7,840 nucleotides of DNA. Source: Bacteroidota bacterium. Its GTDB lineage: Bacteria; Bacteroidota; Bacteroidia; Bacteroidales; VadinHA17. The stretch spans positions 1-7,840 of the forward strand of contig VGGM01000054.1 of NCBI GenBank assembly GCA_016868515.1, read 5' to 3'. The notes beneath the pieces are model-generated. The model saw only the letters and a program-made list of their open reading frames with translations, searched no databases and had not been told where the DNA came from. Position numbers and translations under genes: made by a program. Below, piece after piece: positions 1 to 5,505 of the stretch. Every line of letters begins with the position of its first letter. Position 1 is the stretch's first letter.

Positions 1-2696
1 TCTTCCTCCCTTCTCTTTTCAAGATAAGACTTACCCTTTACAATCCATTCGGGAGCTTCGGAGCCAAGCAGGTGGTGATTGAAAAACTCATTTACCTTCC
101 TTGCGTAGTCAGTCTGATTCTCCTTTTTAGCGAGCGAGTGGTTCTCTCCGTCATAAACCAGCATTATGTATGGTTTCTGCATCCGCCTCATTGTTGTAAA
201 CATCTCAATGCCCTGGTGCCAGTCGACTGCTCCGTCCTGTGTGCCGAAAGCAACCAGCAGGGGGGTGCCTATGTTTTTAGCCTGAAACATGGGTGAGTTA
301 GCCATGTATTCATCCATTATTTCCCACCATGGTTCCCTGAGGCGCCCCTGTGATGTTTCGAAGATATTCTGGTTTGGAGAACCGCTGTTCCAGTAAATCT
401 CATTATACATGCTTATCATATTAATAAGCGGAGCGCCTGCTACTGCTGCTGAGAACAGGTCTGTCTGTGTAATTATGAAGCTTGCCTGGTAAGCACCCCA
501 GCTGTGACCCATTATACCGATTTTCTGCCTGTCGATCATTCCGGTTCTGAGAACAGCCTCCACCGCTGGCACAACACATTCTACTGCCGATTCGCCCGGG
601 TGGTTTGTGCGGTATACTATGTCGGGCTGGTAAACGAAGTAACCCTGGGTTGTGAAATTGGTGGTGTTATATGCTGAACGTTGAGAGGGGGTTACGTATC
701 TGTGAAGCATGTTCGACCGTATTTCGTAGATATAGACTATCATCGGGTATTTTTTACCGGGTTCGTAATTGGCCGGGTAGAAAAGTGCTCCCTCAAGGTC
801 CTGACCGTGAACATTTTTATATTTAACAAGCTCGCTTCGGCCCCACTCATAATCCTTCTGGTGCGGGTTGGTGCTTGTCTGCTTTACGGGGGCCCTGAAG
901 TCATATCCTGTTGTGAACAGGTTTGGCGACTCAGCATATGTTTCCGATCGGAAAAGAAAGGTTTCGCTGTTTTTCGCCTTTGAGAGACCTGTCACCGACC
1001 TGTCGTCGTAGATAAGTAATCCAGGCTTTCCTTTAACCGGTACCCTCAGATACCCGCTTTTCTTGTCTGTGTCACCAAAGGCAGAGAAGTAGAGGTCCTT
1101 GAGCGGGTCGATGAAATTATCTTCGGTTTCAAGCCTGGTGATCCTGAGAATTGTACCTGTCTCCTTTCCCTGTGTGAGCCTTACAGGTGTTGAACCATCA
1201 GCGGGTATCCTCCATGCATCATACTCATCGTATACCAGCAGTGCCCTGTCTTCCTTTAGCCAGCCTGCGATCCCGAACGGCGGTTTAACGTCTCTCGGGC
1301 TGTCATCCCTTGTGTTCCAGAAAACTGAAGGGACCTTTTCTGTCAGGTTTTTGTGCGATGCTTTGTAAATATCATAGACCCACCAGTTCTTATCTCTGAA
1401 ATATAGAATGTACTTTCCGTCGGGAGAGGAGCCGTAAACCGATGAAAACTGCTCAAGTAACTTCTTTCTTTCGCCTGTGAGGGTGTTAATCAGATAGTAG
1501 TCAAAAAGCTCATCCCTGAATGCGGGTCTGTATAGTGTGGTGTTCATTGCAAGGGCGTGCCTGCCGTCACCGGTAATGGTTGCACGGGTAAGTTCATCGT
1601 CGGTGATTCTGACCACCGGACCGGCATCGATGTTCCAGGCAAACAGATAGGTGAAGTTGTTATCGGTATTGTATGTAACCTTCTGCCTGGGTTGAATGGG
1701 ATCATCCTTCCAGTGCCATATATCTAGCCCGGGCAGCTTGGAAGAAGAAGGCTTGTCGTTTTTACCCTTCAGTGGTTTTGGGGTCCATGTAAATACGCCG
1801 AAGAAGAGGGTCTTCATGTCTTTCGACCATGAGAGGCGGTAGTTCTCGCTTATCCTCATGCCAGGTGGAATTGCAGAAATTCCGGCAGGATTAAGCACTT
1901 TGATATCAGTTTTGCCTGCCGGGTATCTTACTGCATAAAGCCGGAAGTTTGGTTCGGTAAAGGAGGTGTCACTATATTCCTTCATGAATGCCAGAGCATT
2001 TCCTTCCCTCTCCCACACAAGGCTTCTGTATTTTGCAGTGTCATTATCGATGAATGTTATGGTATAGTCTGCCAGATTAAGTATCTCCACCCCATTTCCC
2101 TTCTTATCTTCGGCATCAACAATGTAGGCAAGTCTGGTACCCGGCCTGTTAACCGACGACTCCGATATATTGCCGATGTTCTTAACCCTTCCTGAAGCAA
2201 GGTGCAACAGGTAAATATCCCTTGTTCTCCTGTCGCCCGCATATCCGTTCATTATAAGGTGAGAAGCATCGCGGCTGAATGAAAACGACTCGATGTTGCT
2301 GAACACCCTTTCAGCGCCTTCGGTGAGGTTCAGCAGCCTGACCTTAAACTTTATCGGCTTCTTCTGTTCGGTCATCTGTTCTGTCTCCTTCTCTGAGTAT
2401 CCGATACGCATGGCTGCCCATTTTGAATCGGATGAGAACTGAAGTGCCGAGGAGGTGAAGTACCTGTATGTGATGGTGCCTGCAATGTTTTTAACAAAAA
2501 GGGAATCGTCGCTATCGACCATTCTGATACTCCAGCTCAACCATTTTCCGTCATCCGACAGGGTTGCTGAACCGAGGCTAGACCATTTGGTATAATCTTC
2601 GGGTGTAACGCTTTTCTTTGGTTCCTGTGCAGTTGAAGTAACTGCGGCGATGCCTATCAGGATTACCAGGGTCAGTGACCGGAATACTCTGCTCAT
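1..2696 (-). CDS. Secreted S9-family (prolyl oligopeptidase-type) serine peptidase, 3' end cut by the window
   Basis: The frame is open for 898 codons from the ATG at 2694-2696 to the left edge. Residues 1-23 form a signal peptide (Arg3 and Arg6, then a hydrophobic core ending near TAQ) without a lipobox Cys, so export to the periplasm is inferred. Residues of about 30-600 look like a beta-propeller, for example SPDGKY at 424-429. The alpha/beta-hydrolase domain starts near residue 615. It holds the nucleophile Ser732 in GHSWGAY (codon 501-503), Asp821 in FGTQDGAV and His853 in ENHSL, which together match the S9 triad order Ser-Asp-His. Such enzymes cleave short peptides, often after Pro or at blocked N-termini; the substrate here is unknown. 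The usual YGGP segment near the oxyanion Tyr is replaced by IVYIYE. About 45 residues follow His853, so probably only a short tail is missing. It is transcribed alone, away from the tRNA gene behind it. The fold and class are near certain; the exact specificity is not. Confidence 0.95.
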   Translation of the reverse strand, partial: MSRVFRSLTLVILIGIAAVTSTAQEPKKSVTPEDYTKWSSLGSATLSDDGKWLSWSIRMVDSDDSLFVKNIAGTITYRYFTSSALQFSSDSKWAAMRIGYSEKETEQMTEQKKPIKFKVRLLNLTEGAERVFSNIESFSFSRDASHLIMNGYAGDRRTRDIYLLHLASGRVKNIGNISESSVNRPGTRLAYIVDAEDKKGNGVEILNLADYTITFIDNDTAKYRSLVWEREGNALAFMKEYSDTSFTEPNFRLYAVRYPAGKTDIKVLNPAGISAIPPGMRISENYRLSWSKDMKTLFFGVFTWTPKPLKGKNDKPSSSKLPGLDIWHWKDDPIQPRQKVTYNTDNNFTYLFAWNIDAGPVVRITDDELTRATITGDGRHALAMNTTLYRPAFRDELFDYYLINTLTGERKKLLEQFSSVYGSSPDGKYILYFRDKNWWVYDIYKASHKNLTEKVPSVFWNTRDDSPRDVKPPFGIAGWLKEDRALLVYDEYDAWRIPADGSTPVRLTQGKETGTILRITRLETEDNFIDPLKDLYFSAFGDTDKKSGYLRVPVKGKPGLLIYDDRSVTGLSKAKNSETFLFRSETYAESPNLFTTGYDFRAPVKQTSTNPHQKDYEWGRSELVKYKNVHGQDLEGALFYPANYEPGKKYPMIVYIYEIRSNMLHRYVTPSQRSAYNTTNFTTQGYFVYQPDIVYRTNHPGESAVECVVPAVEAVLRTGMIDRQKIGIMGHSWGAYQASFIITQTDLFSAAVAGAPLINMISMYNEIYWNSGSPNQNIFETSQGRLREPWWEIMDEYMANSPMFQAKNIGTPLLVAFGTQDGAVDWHQGIEMFTTMRRMQKPYIMLVYDGENHSLAKKENQTDYARKVNEFFNHHLLGSEAPEWIVKGKSYLEKRREE

Positions 2697-2725
2697 GGTT
2701 TGTATTTTTTGATTAGTACAGAATA

Positions 2726-2733
2726 CAAAAGTA
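2726..2733 (-). promoter_or_regulatory. -7 box of the S9 peptidase promoter
   Basis: On the minus strand this reads TACTTTTG, a perfect match to the Bacteroidota TAnnTTTG consensus. Transcription would start near 2720, giving a leader of about 25 nt before the ATG at 2696. The leader is A-rich and lacks a Shine-Dalgarno motif, as is usual in this phylum. No TTG was found at the proper -33 distance; the nearest upstream TTG is about 28 nt away. Confidence 0.6.
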
Positions 2734-2815
2734 AACTATTCCATTGGAGTTGAGGCGAAATCAATGATCAGGGAACATGTTTAAATGATGTTTTACGGCA
2801 TGATTTTTGGAGTTT

Positions 2816-2842
2816 TTCATTGAAGTGTAACTATTCAATGAA
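2816..2842. repeat. Perfect 9-bp inverted repeat, role unknown
   Basis: TTCATTGAA (2816-2824) and TTCAATGAA (2834-2842) are exact inverted copies separated by 9 bp. The repeat lies between the tRNA gene and the S9 promoter. It is followed by no T tract in either direction (A-rich on the minus strand), so it does not look like a terminator. It could be an operator or a chance AT-rich palindrome. Confidence 0.4.
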
Positions 2843-2883
2843 CAGGTTCTTTGAAAATCAGGCATGCCAGGGCAATGAAACAG

Positions 2884-2913
2884 AGAAGACCTGCCGGCCA
2901 TGACAGATCTTCT
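2884..2913 (-). terminator. Candidate terminator hairpin of tRNA-Ala
   Basis: On the minus strand AGAAGATCTG (2913-2904) can pair with CAGGTCTTCT (2893-2884) over 10 bp with one G-T wobble, around a 10-nt loop. It begins 12 bases beyond the tRNA 3' end. The bases that follow, CTGTTTCATT, are only a weak U tract, so termination efficiency is doubtful and the structure could instead be a processing stem. Confidence 0.4.
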
Positions 2914-2925
2914 TCCCGATTGTTG

Positions 2926-2999
2926 TGGAGATAAGGGGAATCGAACCCCTGACCTCGTGACTGCCAGTCACGCGCTCTAGCCAACTGAGCTATATCCCC
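2926..2999 (-). tRNA. tRNA-Ala, anticodon GGC
   Basis: The 74-nt minus-strand sequence folds as a complete cloverleaf. The acceptor stem is GGGGATA/TATCTCC with discriminator A73, the D arm is GCTC/GAGC, the anticodon stem is CGTGA/TCACG with loop CTGGCAG, and the T arm is AGGGG/CCCCT with loop TTCGATT. The anticodon is GGC, which reads GCC and GCU. The acceptor contains a G3-U70 wobble pair, the classic identity element for alanyl-tRNA synthetase, which confirms the Ala assignment independently. The 3' CCA is not encoded: the gene continues with CAACAA. It has its own promoter-like box just upstream. Confidence 0.97.
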
Positions 3000-3009
3000 G
3001 GAAACGCGG

Positions 3010-3038
3010 CAAATATACAAAAAAATCGGTTTTACCAA
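3010..3038 (-). promoter_or_regulatory. Promoter of tRNA-Ala (-33 TTG, -7 TATATTTG)
   Basis: Reading the minus strand, TTG (3038-3036) is followed after 18 nt by TATATTTG (3017-3010), a perfect TAnnTTTG. The predicted start lies about 5 nt before the first tRNA base, leaving a very short 5' leader. The 18-nt spacing is a little under the usual 19-21. Confidence 0.55.
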
Positions 3039-3080
3039 CAGCGCCGGGGATTTTGCAGAACGGATGTCAGACACTATACC

Positions 3081-3140
3081 GACAGCTTGATACAGATAAA
3101 ATTTCTTTTTTTCTGAAAAGAAGATGCCTTACAAGCTGTC
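3081..3140. repeat. Widely spaced 9-bp inverted repeat abutting the tonB promoter
   Basis: GACAGCTTG (3081-3089) and CAAGCTGTC (3132-3140) are exact inverted copies with a 42-bp spacer, about 51 bp centre to centre. The right arm ends exactly where the -33 TTTG of the tonB promoter begins. Inside the spacer a second, 7-bp inverted pair occurs (TTCTTTT 3103-3109, AAAAGAA 3116-3122). The position suggests paired binding sites for a regulator; this is inference. Confidence 0.45.
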
Positions 3141-3171
3141 TTTGAATTTGGTTGGGAAATAATTACTTTTG
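3141..3171 (+). promoter_or_regulatory. tonB promoter P1 (-33 TTTG, 19 nt, -7 TACTTTTG)
   Basis: TTTG (3141-3144) is followed after 19 nt by TACTTTTG (3164-3171). Both boxes and the spacing fit the Bacteroidota primary sigma consensus, making this the best promoter in the window. The start would be near 3177, giving a leader of about 65 nt before the ATG at 3242. It shows that an upstream in-frame ATG at 3152 lies inside the promoter and cannot be the translation start. Confidence 0.75.
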
Positions 3172-3198
3172 CAGAACCTTTTCCGAAATATTTGAGAT

Positions 3199-3206
3199 TA
3201 GATTTG
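3199..3206 (+). promoter_or_regulatory. Possible second tonB -7 box (P2)
   Basis: TAGATTTG is a perfect TAnnTTTG lying 35 nt downstream of the P1 box and about 35 nt before the tonB ATG. No TTG stands 19-21 nt upstream, so it is weaker evidence than P1. If used, it would give a short leader of about 30 nt. Confidence 0.3.
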
Positions 3207-3241
3207 GATATACTACATTTAAGCCCTTAAAAACAGAAGCA

Positions 3242-3925
3242 ATGGATATAAAGAAAAACGAAAAGGCCGACCTCGAGAACAAGAAGACCACCTTCCTGCA
3301 GCTCGGGCTTGTTGTTACCATAGCGCTTATTCTTATTGCGTTTGAGTGGACATCGACCGAGCGGAAGGATAACGTGTTTGCAGGTCTTCAGGAGGAGGTA
3401 CTTGAGGAAGAGCAGGCTCCTATTACCGAGGAGCAGGAACCACCAAAGGAGACTCCACCGGAAGTGAATGTTACCGAGATCTTCGAAATAGTTGACAACG
3501 ACGTTAAGATTGAGAATGAAATTCTCTTTAACGACCTTGTCAACGAAGACACACAGGTGGCCATGTACACATGGAACCCGGTAACAGAGGAAGAAGAGAC
3601 GAAGGATGACGTTTTCATGATTGTTGAAGACATGCCTACCTTCAGGGGGGGCGATGTTCAGAAGTTCAGCGCATGGGTTAAGGAAAGGGTCAAGTATCCT
3701 CAGATTGCCCAGGAAAACGGAATCCAGGGGAAAGTATTCATCGGCTTCATTGTTGAACCCGATGGTTCGGTAAGTAACGTTACCGTGCTCAGAAGCGTTG
3801 ATAAATCACTCGATGATGAGGCTGTGAGAGTTGTTCAGTCATCACCAAAGTGGGTAGCCGGAAAGCAGAGGGGGCAGGCCGTAAGGGTCAGGTTTTCAAT
3901 AACCGTTAATTTCCAGCTGCAGTAA
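3242..3925 (+). CDS. tonB: Energy transducer TonB
   Basis: This protein of 227 residues is an inner-membrane TonB that passes proton-motive energy from ExbB/ExbD to TonB-dependent outer-membrane transporters. It has a short cytosolic start (MDIKKNEKADLENKK), one membrane segment at about 18-34, and an acidic, Pro/Glu-rich periplasmic linker at about 43-130 (for example PPKETPPE). The C-terminal domain spans about 131-227, with MPTFRGGD, KYPQIAQENGIQGKV, EPDGSV, SPKWVAGKQRG and the final VNFQLQ. The linker is short and has no Pro-Lys stretch like that of E. coli TonB, as is common in this phylum. I chose the ATG at 3242 because the opening MDIKK matches family members and because the 30 in-frame codons upstream overlap the promoter. 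No exbB, exbD or receptor gene is adjacent, so the transporter served is unknown. It is monocistronic, with its own promoter and terminator. Confidence 0.93.
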   Translation: MDIKKNEKADLENKKTTFLQLGLVVTIALILIAFEWTSTERKDNVFAGLQEEVLEEEQAPITEEQEPPKETPPEVNVTEIFEIVDNDVKIENEILFNDLVNEDTQVAMYTWNPVTEEEETKDDVFMIVEDMPTFRGGDVQKFSAWVKERVKYPQIAQENGIQGKVFIGFIVEPDGSVSNVTVLRSVDKSLDDEAVRVVQSSPKWVAGKQRGQAVRVRFSITVNFQLQ

Positions 3926-3939
3926 AAAATATTCAGCAG

Positions 3940-3964
3940 AACCCCGGGTCTCCCGGGGTTTTTT
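3940..3964 (+). terminator. Intrinsic terminator of tonB
   Basis: AACCCCGGG (3940-3948) and CCCGGGGTT (3952-3960) form a perfect 9-bp stem with a TCT loop, followed directly by TTTT and then GTTTTA. It starts 14 nt after the tonB stop codon. It isolates tonB from the lipoprotein gene downstream. Confidence 0.93.
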
Positions 3965-3977
3965 GTTTTATTGGCAT

Positions 3978-3985
3978 TATCTTTG
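3978..3985 (+). promoter_or_regulatory. -7 box of the lipoprotein gene promoter
   Basis: TATCTTTG matches TAnnTTTG exactly and lies 35 nt before the ATG at 4021, just past the tonB terminator. No good -33 TTG is present at 19-21 nt, where the terminator hairpin sits. The predicted leader is about 30 nt, with no Shine-Dalgarno motif. Confidence 0.55.
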
Positions 3986-4020
3986 GTATTGAAACTGTGT
4001 AGAATATAAACCATTATTGT

Positions 4021-5193
4021 ATGAAAAGATCTTTACCCCTAATGATTCTTGTTGCGATGCTCCTAACAGGATGCGGTTCCTCAAAAAAGCAGATGCAGAT
4101 AGGAAACTATAATGCCGCAATCGATAAAGCCGTGAGGGAACTCAGGAAAAATCCCGATAACAGGGAAGAGGCAGAGATACTCCAGCGGGCATATGCAATA
4201 GCCGAAGAACAGGACAGTGAACGGATCAGGCTCCTGAAGATGGAAAACAATCCGGCAGGCTATGATGAGATATTCCTTACTTACCAGCGGATGCACGACC
4301 GTCAGGCGTTGGTCCGCACCGTAACCCCTGTAAATACAGGTGGCCGGACAATTGATTTTCCCTATGTCGATTACATGGCTGAAATGGTGGCAGCAAAACG
4401 TAAGGCAGCCGACTTCTACTATACCAATGGCAACGCTTTGATGAAGAATCAGACGAAGGAGTCATACAGGCAGGCTTACTACCAGTTTGTACGGGCCAGG
4501 GAATATGTGGGCGATTATCCAAATATCGACCAGCTCATAAACGAGTCAAAATACCTCGGAATGAGTAGGGCAATGATAACGGTTGAAAATAAGTCGATCA
4601 TTAACTTTCCACCGGAATTTGTTGCCGATTTACTTTCACTCGATCTCCCCAGGCTGAACAGCGAGTGGGTTGAATACCACACCCAGCACCTCAGTCCCGA
4701 CACACAATACGACTATATGATATATGTCAATATCAAGAATGTTGCTGTAAGCCCCGACCAGGTTGTTCAGAAAGACTCTCTGATTAAGCGTGAGGTGGAG
4801 GACGGATTCAACTACCTGCTCGACAAGAACGGGAATGTGATGAGGGATTCTCTCGGCAACGATATCAAGATAAAAAAATACAAGACGCTTCAGTGTGCCC
4901 TGATCGAATCTGTACAGATGAAGGCATGCCGTATTGACGGTGACGTTGAGATAGTTCAGCTTAATCCGGCCAAAGCAATTAAACGTGATCCCATTGGTGC
5001 TGAATCATCATTCAGGTTTGTATCGGCAAGGGCTATCGGCGACATCAACGCCCTCAGTCCCGAACAACAGCAAAGTACAAAAGTGCAGCCCGCTCCTTTC
5101 CCCTCCGACATCGAAATGGTAATACGATGCTCAGAGACACTGAAGATGGCCATCAATGGTATAATGTTGGCTAACAGAAGGTTTGTTATCTAG
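4021..5193 (+). CDS. Uncharacterised Bacteroidota lipoprotein with N-terminal TPR-like helices
   Basis: The 390-residue product starts with a lipoprotein signal peptide: Lys2/Arg3, a hydrophobic stretch and the lipobox LLTGC with Cys18 as the lipidated residue. The residues after Cys18 are GSSKK, not the acidic run that marks surface-exported lipoproteins in several Bacteroidota, so a periplasm-facing location is more likely. Residues 27-64 resemble a TPR-type helical pair (NYNAAIDKAVRELRKNPDN), and 117-180 are also helical, rich in Tyr, Arg and Gln. Residues 265-285 carry DKNGNVMRD and SLGND, and 300-345 look beta-rich (GDVEIVQLNPAKAI, then FRFVSARAIGD). I recall similar hypothetical lipoproteins in this phylum, but no function is known to me. 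It is transcribed alone, between the tonB terminator and the repeat island. The gene call is firm; the role is unknown. Confidence 0.92.
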   Translation: MKRSLPLMILVAMLLTGCGSSKKQMQIGNYNAAIDKAVRELRKNPDNREEAEILQRAYAIAEEQDSERIRLLKMENNPAGYDEIFLTYQRMHDRQALVRTVTPVNTGGRTIDFPYVDYMAEMVAAKRKAADFYYTNGNALMKNQTKESYRQAYYQFVRAREYVGDYPNIDQLINESKYLGMSRAMITVENKSIINFPPEFVADLLSLDLPRLNSEWVEYHTQHLSPDTQYDYMIYVNIKNVAVSPDQVVQKDSLIKREVEDGFNYLLDKNGNVMRDSLGNDIKIKKYKTLQCALIESVQMKACRIDGDVEIVQLNPAKAIKRDPIGAESSFRFVSARAIGDINALSPEQQQSTKVQPAPFPSDIEMVIRCSETLKMAINGIMLANRRFVI

Positions 5194-5245
5194 AAGGGCG
5201 TATAAGGATTAACGGGGTTACCTCGCCTACGGCATGGTGAGCTCG

Positions 5246-5261
5246 CCCGGCGACAGCCGGG
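5246..5261 (+). terminator. GC hairpin downstream of the lipoprotein gene, possible terminator
   Basis: CCCGGC (5246-5251) and GCCGGG (5256-5261) form a perfect 6-bp stem with a GACA tetraloop, 52 nt after the lipoprotein stop codon. Only TT follows, so it lacks the U tract of an efficient intrinsic terminator. It is the only candidate for ending the lipoprotein transcript, but it may just be part of the repeat island. Confidence 0.25.
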
Positions 5262-5292
5262 TTCGGGTTACGGGTTACCGGGTTGCAGGTTA
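5258..5292 (+). repeat. Degenerate tandem array of a 7-bp unit (CGGGTTA)
   Basis: The successive units read CGGGTT, CGGGTTA, CGGGTTA, CCGGGTTG and CAGGTTA. The end of the array, GGTTGCAGGTT (5281-5291), is an inverted copy, with one mismatch, of AACCAGCAACC at 5393-5403, so the island is flanked by related 7-bp repeats in opposite orientation. Confidence 0.7.
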
Positions 5293-5352
5293 AACCAATG
5301 GAAATCAGGAAGCCTGCGCCAGTAACCCTCCTGCGCCACCTCCTACGCTAAA

Positions 5353-5390
5353 GCTTCGGAGGTCGAAGAAGGCTACGGAGGGCGAAGCCA
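5353..5390 (+). repeat. Two tandem copies of a 19-bp unit
   Basis: GCTTCGGAGGTCGAAG (5353-5368) recurs as GCTACGGAGGGCGAAG (5372-5387), with two mismatches in 16 and a 19-bp period. The first copy overlaps the imperfect stem ACCTCC/GGAGGT (5338-5363), so the unit could form a hairpin if transcribed. Confidence 0.65.
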
Positions 5391-5405
5391 GCAACCAGCA
5401 ACCTG
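5388..5405 (+). repeat. Tandem CCAGCAA repeat, inverted partner of the CGGGTTA array
   Basis: CCAGCAA occurs twice in a row (5388-5394 and 5395-5401), followed by CCTG. Its reverse complement, TTGCTGG, resembles the units of the left array at 5258-5292. The two arrays face each other across about 95 bp. Confidence 0.6.
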
Positions 5406-5415
5406 TCCCCTGCAC

Positions 5416-5435
5416 TCCCGACCTTCGGTGCGGGA
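5416..5435. other. Strong GC hairpin before the hflX promoter
   Basis: TCCCG (5416-5420) pairs with CGGGA (5431-5435). The inner ACC (5421-5423) pairs with GGT (5427-5429) around a TTC loop, leaving one bulged G. No T tract follows (the next bases are CTCCG), so it is not a typical terminator. It belongs to the repeat island and lies about 43 bp upstream of the hflX -7 box. Confidence 0.45.
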
Positions 5436-5477
5436 CTCCGCTGCGCTCCGCCTGCACACCATTACGCCATTAATTAT

Positions 5478-5485
5478 TACCTTTG
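5478..5485 (+). promoter_or_regulatory. -7 box of the hflX promoter
   Basis: TACCTTTG is an exact TAnnTTTG match in the AT-rich strip just before hflX. The start would fall near 5491, giving a leader of about 15 nt before the ATG at 5506. No TTG stands at the -33 position. It argues against the in-frame ATG at 5428, which would be upstream of transcription. Confidence 0.6.
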
Positions 5486-5505
5486 CCCCGTTTTATTTAC
5501 AAGTA

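Larger units (their letters stand above)
5194..5505. other. Gene-free island of GC-rich short repeats between the lipoprotein gene and hflX
   Basis: This 312-bp stretch holds no credible gene. It is built of short repeats: a CGGGTTA-type tandem array (5258-5292), two CCTGCGCCA copies (5313-5321 and 5330-5338), an ACCTCC...GGAGGT stem (5338-5363), two 19-bp units (5353-5390), two CCAGCAA copies (5388-5401) and a hairpin (5416-5435). Only the last 30 bp, AT-rich and carrying the hflX -7 box, look like a normal promoter region. It is probably a family of dispersed intergenic repeats in this genome; one window cannot show that. Confidence 0.7.

Noticed and set aside
72..1368. Plus-strand open frames at 72-296, 681-983 and 1099-1368
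   Set aside because: They are antisense to the S9 peptidase, have no family features or promoter boxes, and are explained by its codon pattern.
2057..2242. Minus-strand open frame inside the S9 gene in another frame
   Set aside because: It is fully contained in the long peptidase frame, which has a triad and a signal peptide; the short frame has neither.
2926..2999. tRNA-Gly(GCC)
   Set aside because: Read on the correct (minus) strand the anticodon is GGC, and the G3-U70 pair supports Ala.
2835..3074. Minus-strand 79-codon frame with the segment GDIAQLARARDWQSRG
   Set aside because: That segment is the translated tRNA-Ala gene, a common false protein; the rest covers its promoter and flanks.
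3388..3633. Minus-strand Ser-rich frame opposite tonB
   Set aside because: It is an antisense shadow of the Glu-rich linker codons of TonB.
4081..5156. Several minus-strand frames opposite the lipoprotein gene
   Set aside because: They are short, mutually overlapping and featureless; the plus-strand gene has a lipobox and a promoter.
5257..5405. CRISPR array
   Set aside because: The units are 7-19 bp, degenerate and without regular unique spacers, and no cas gene is near.
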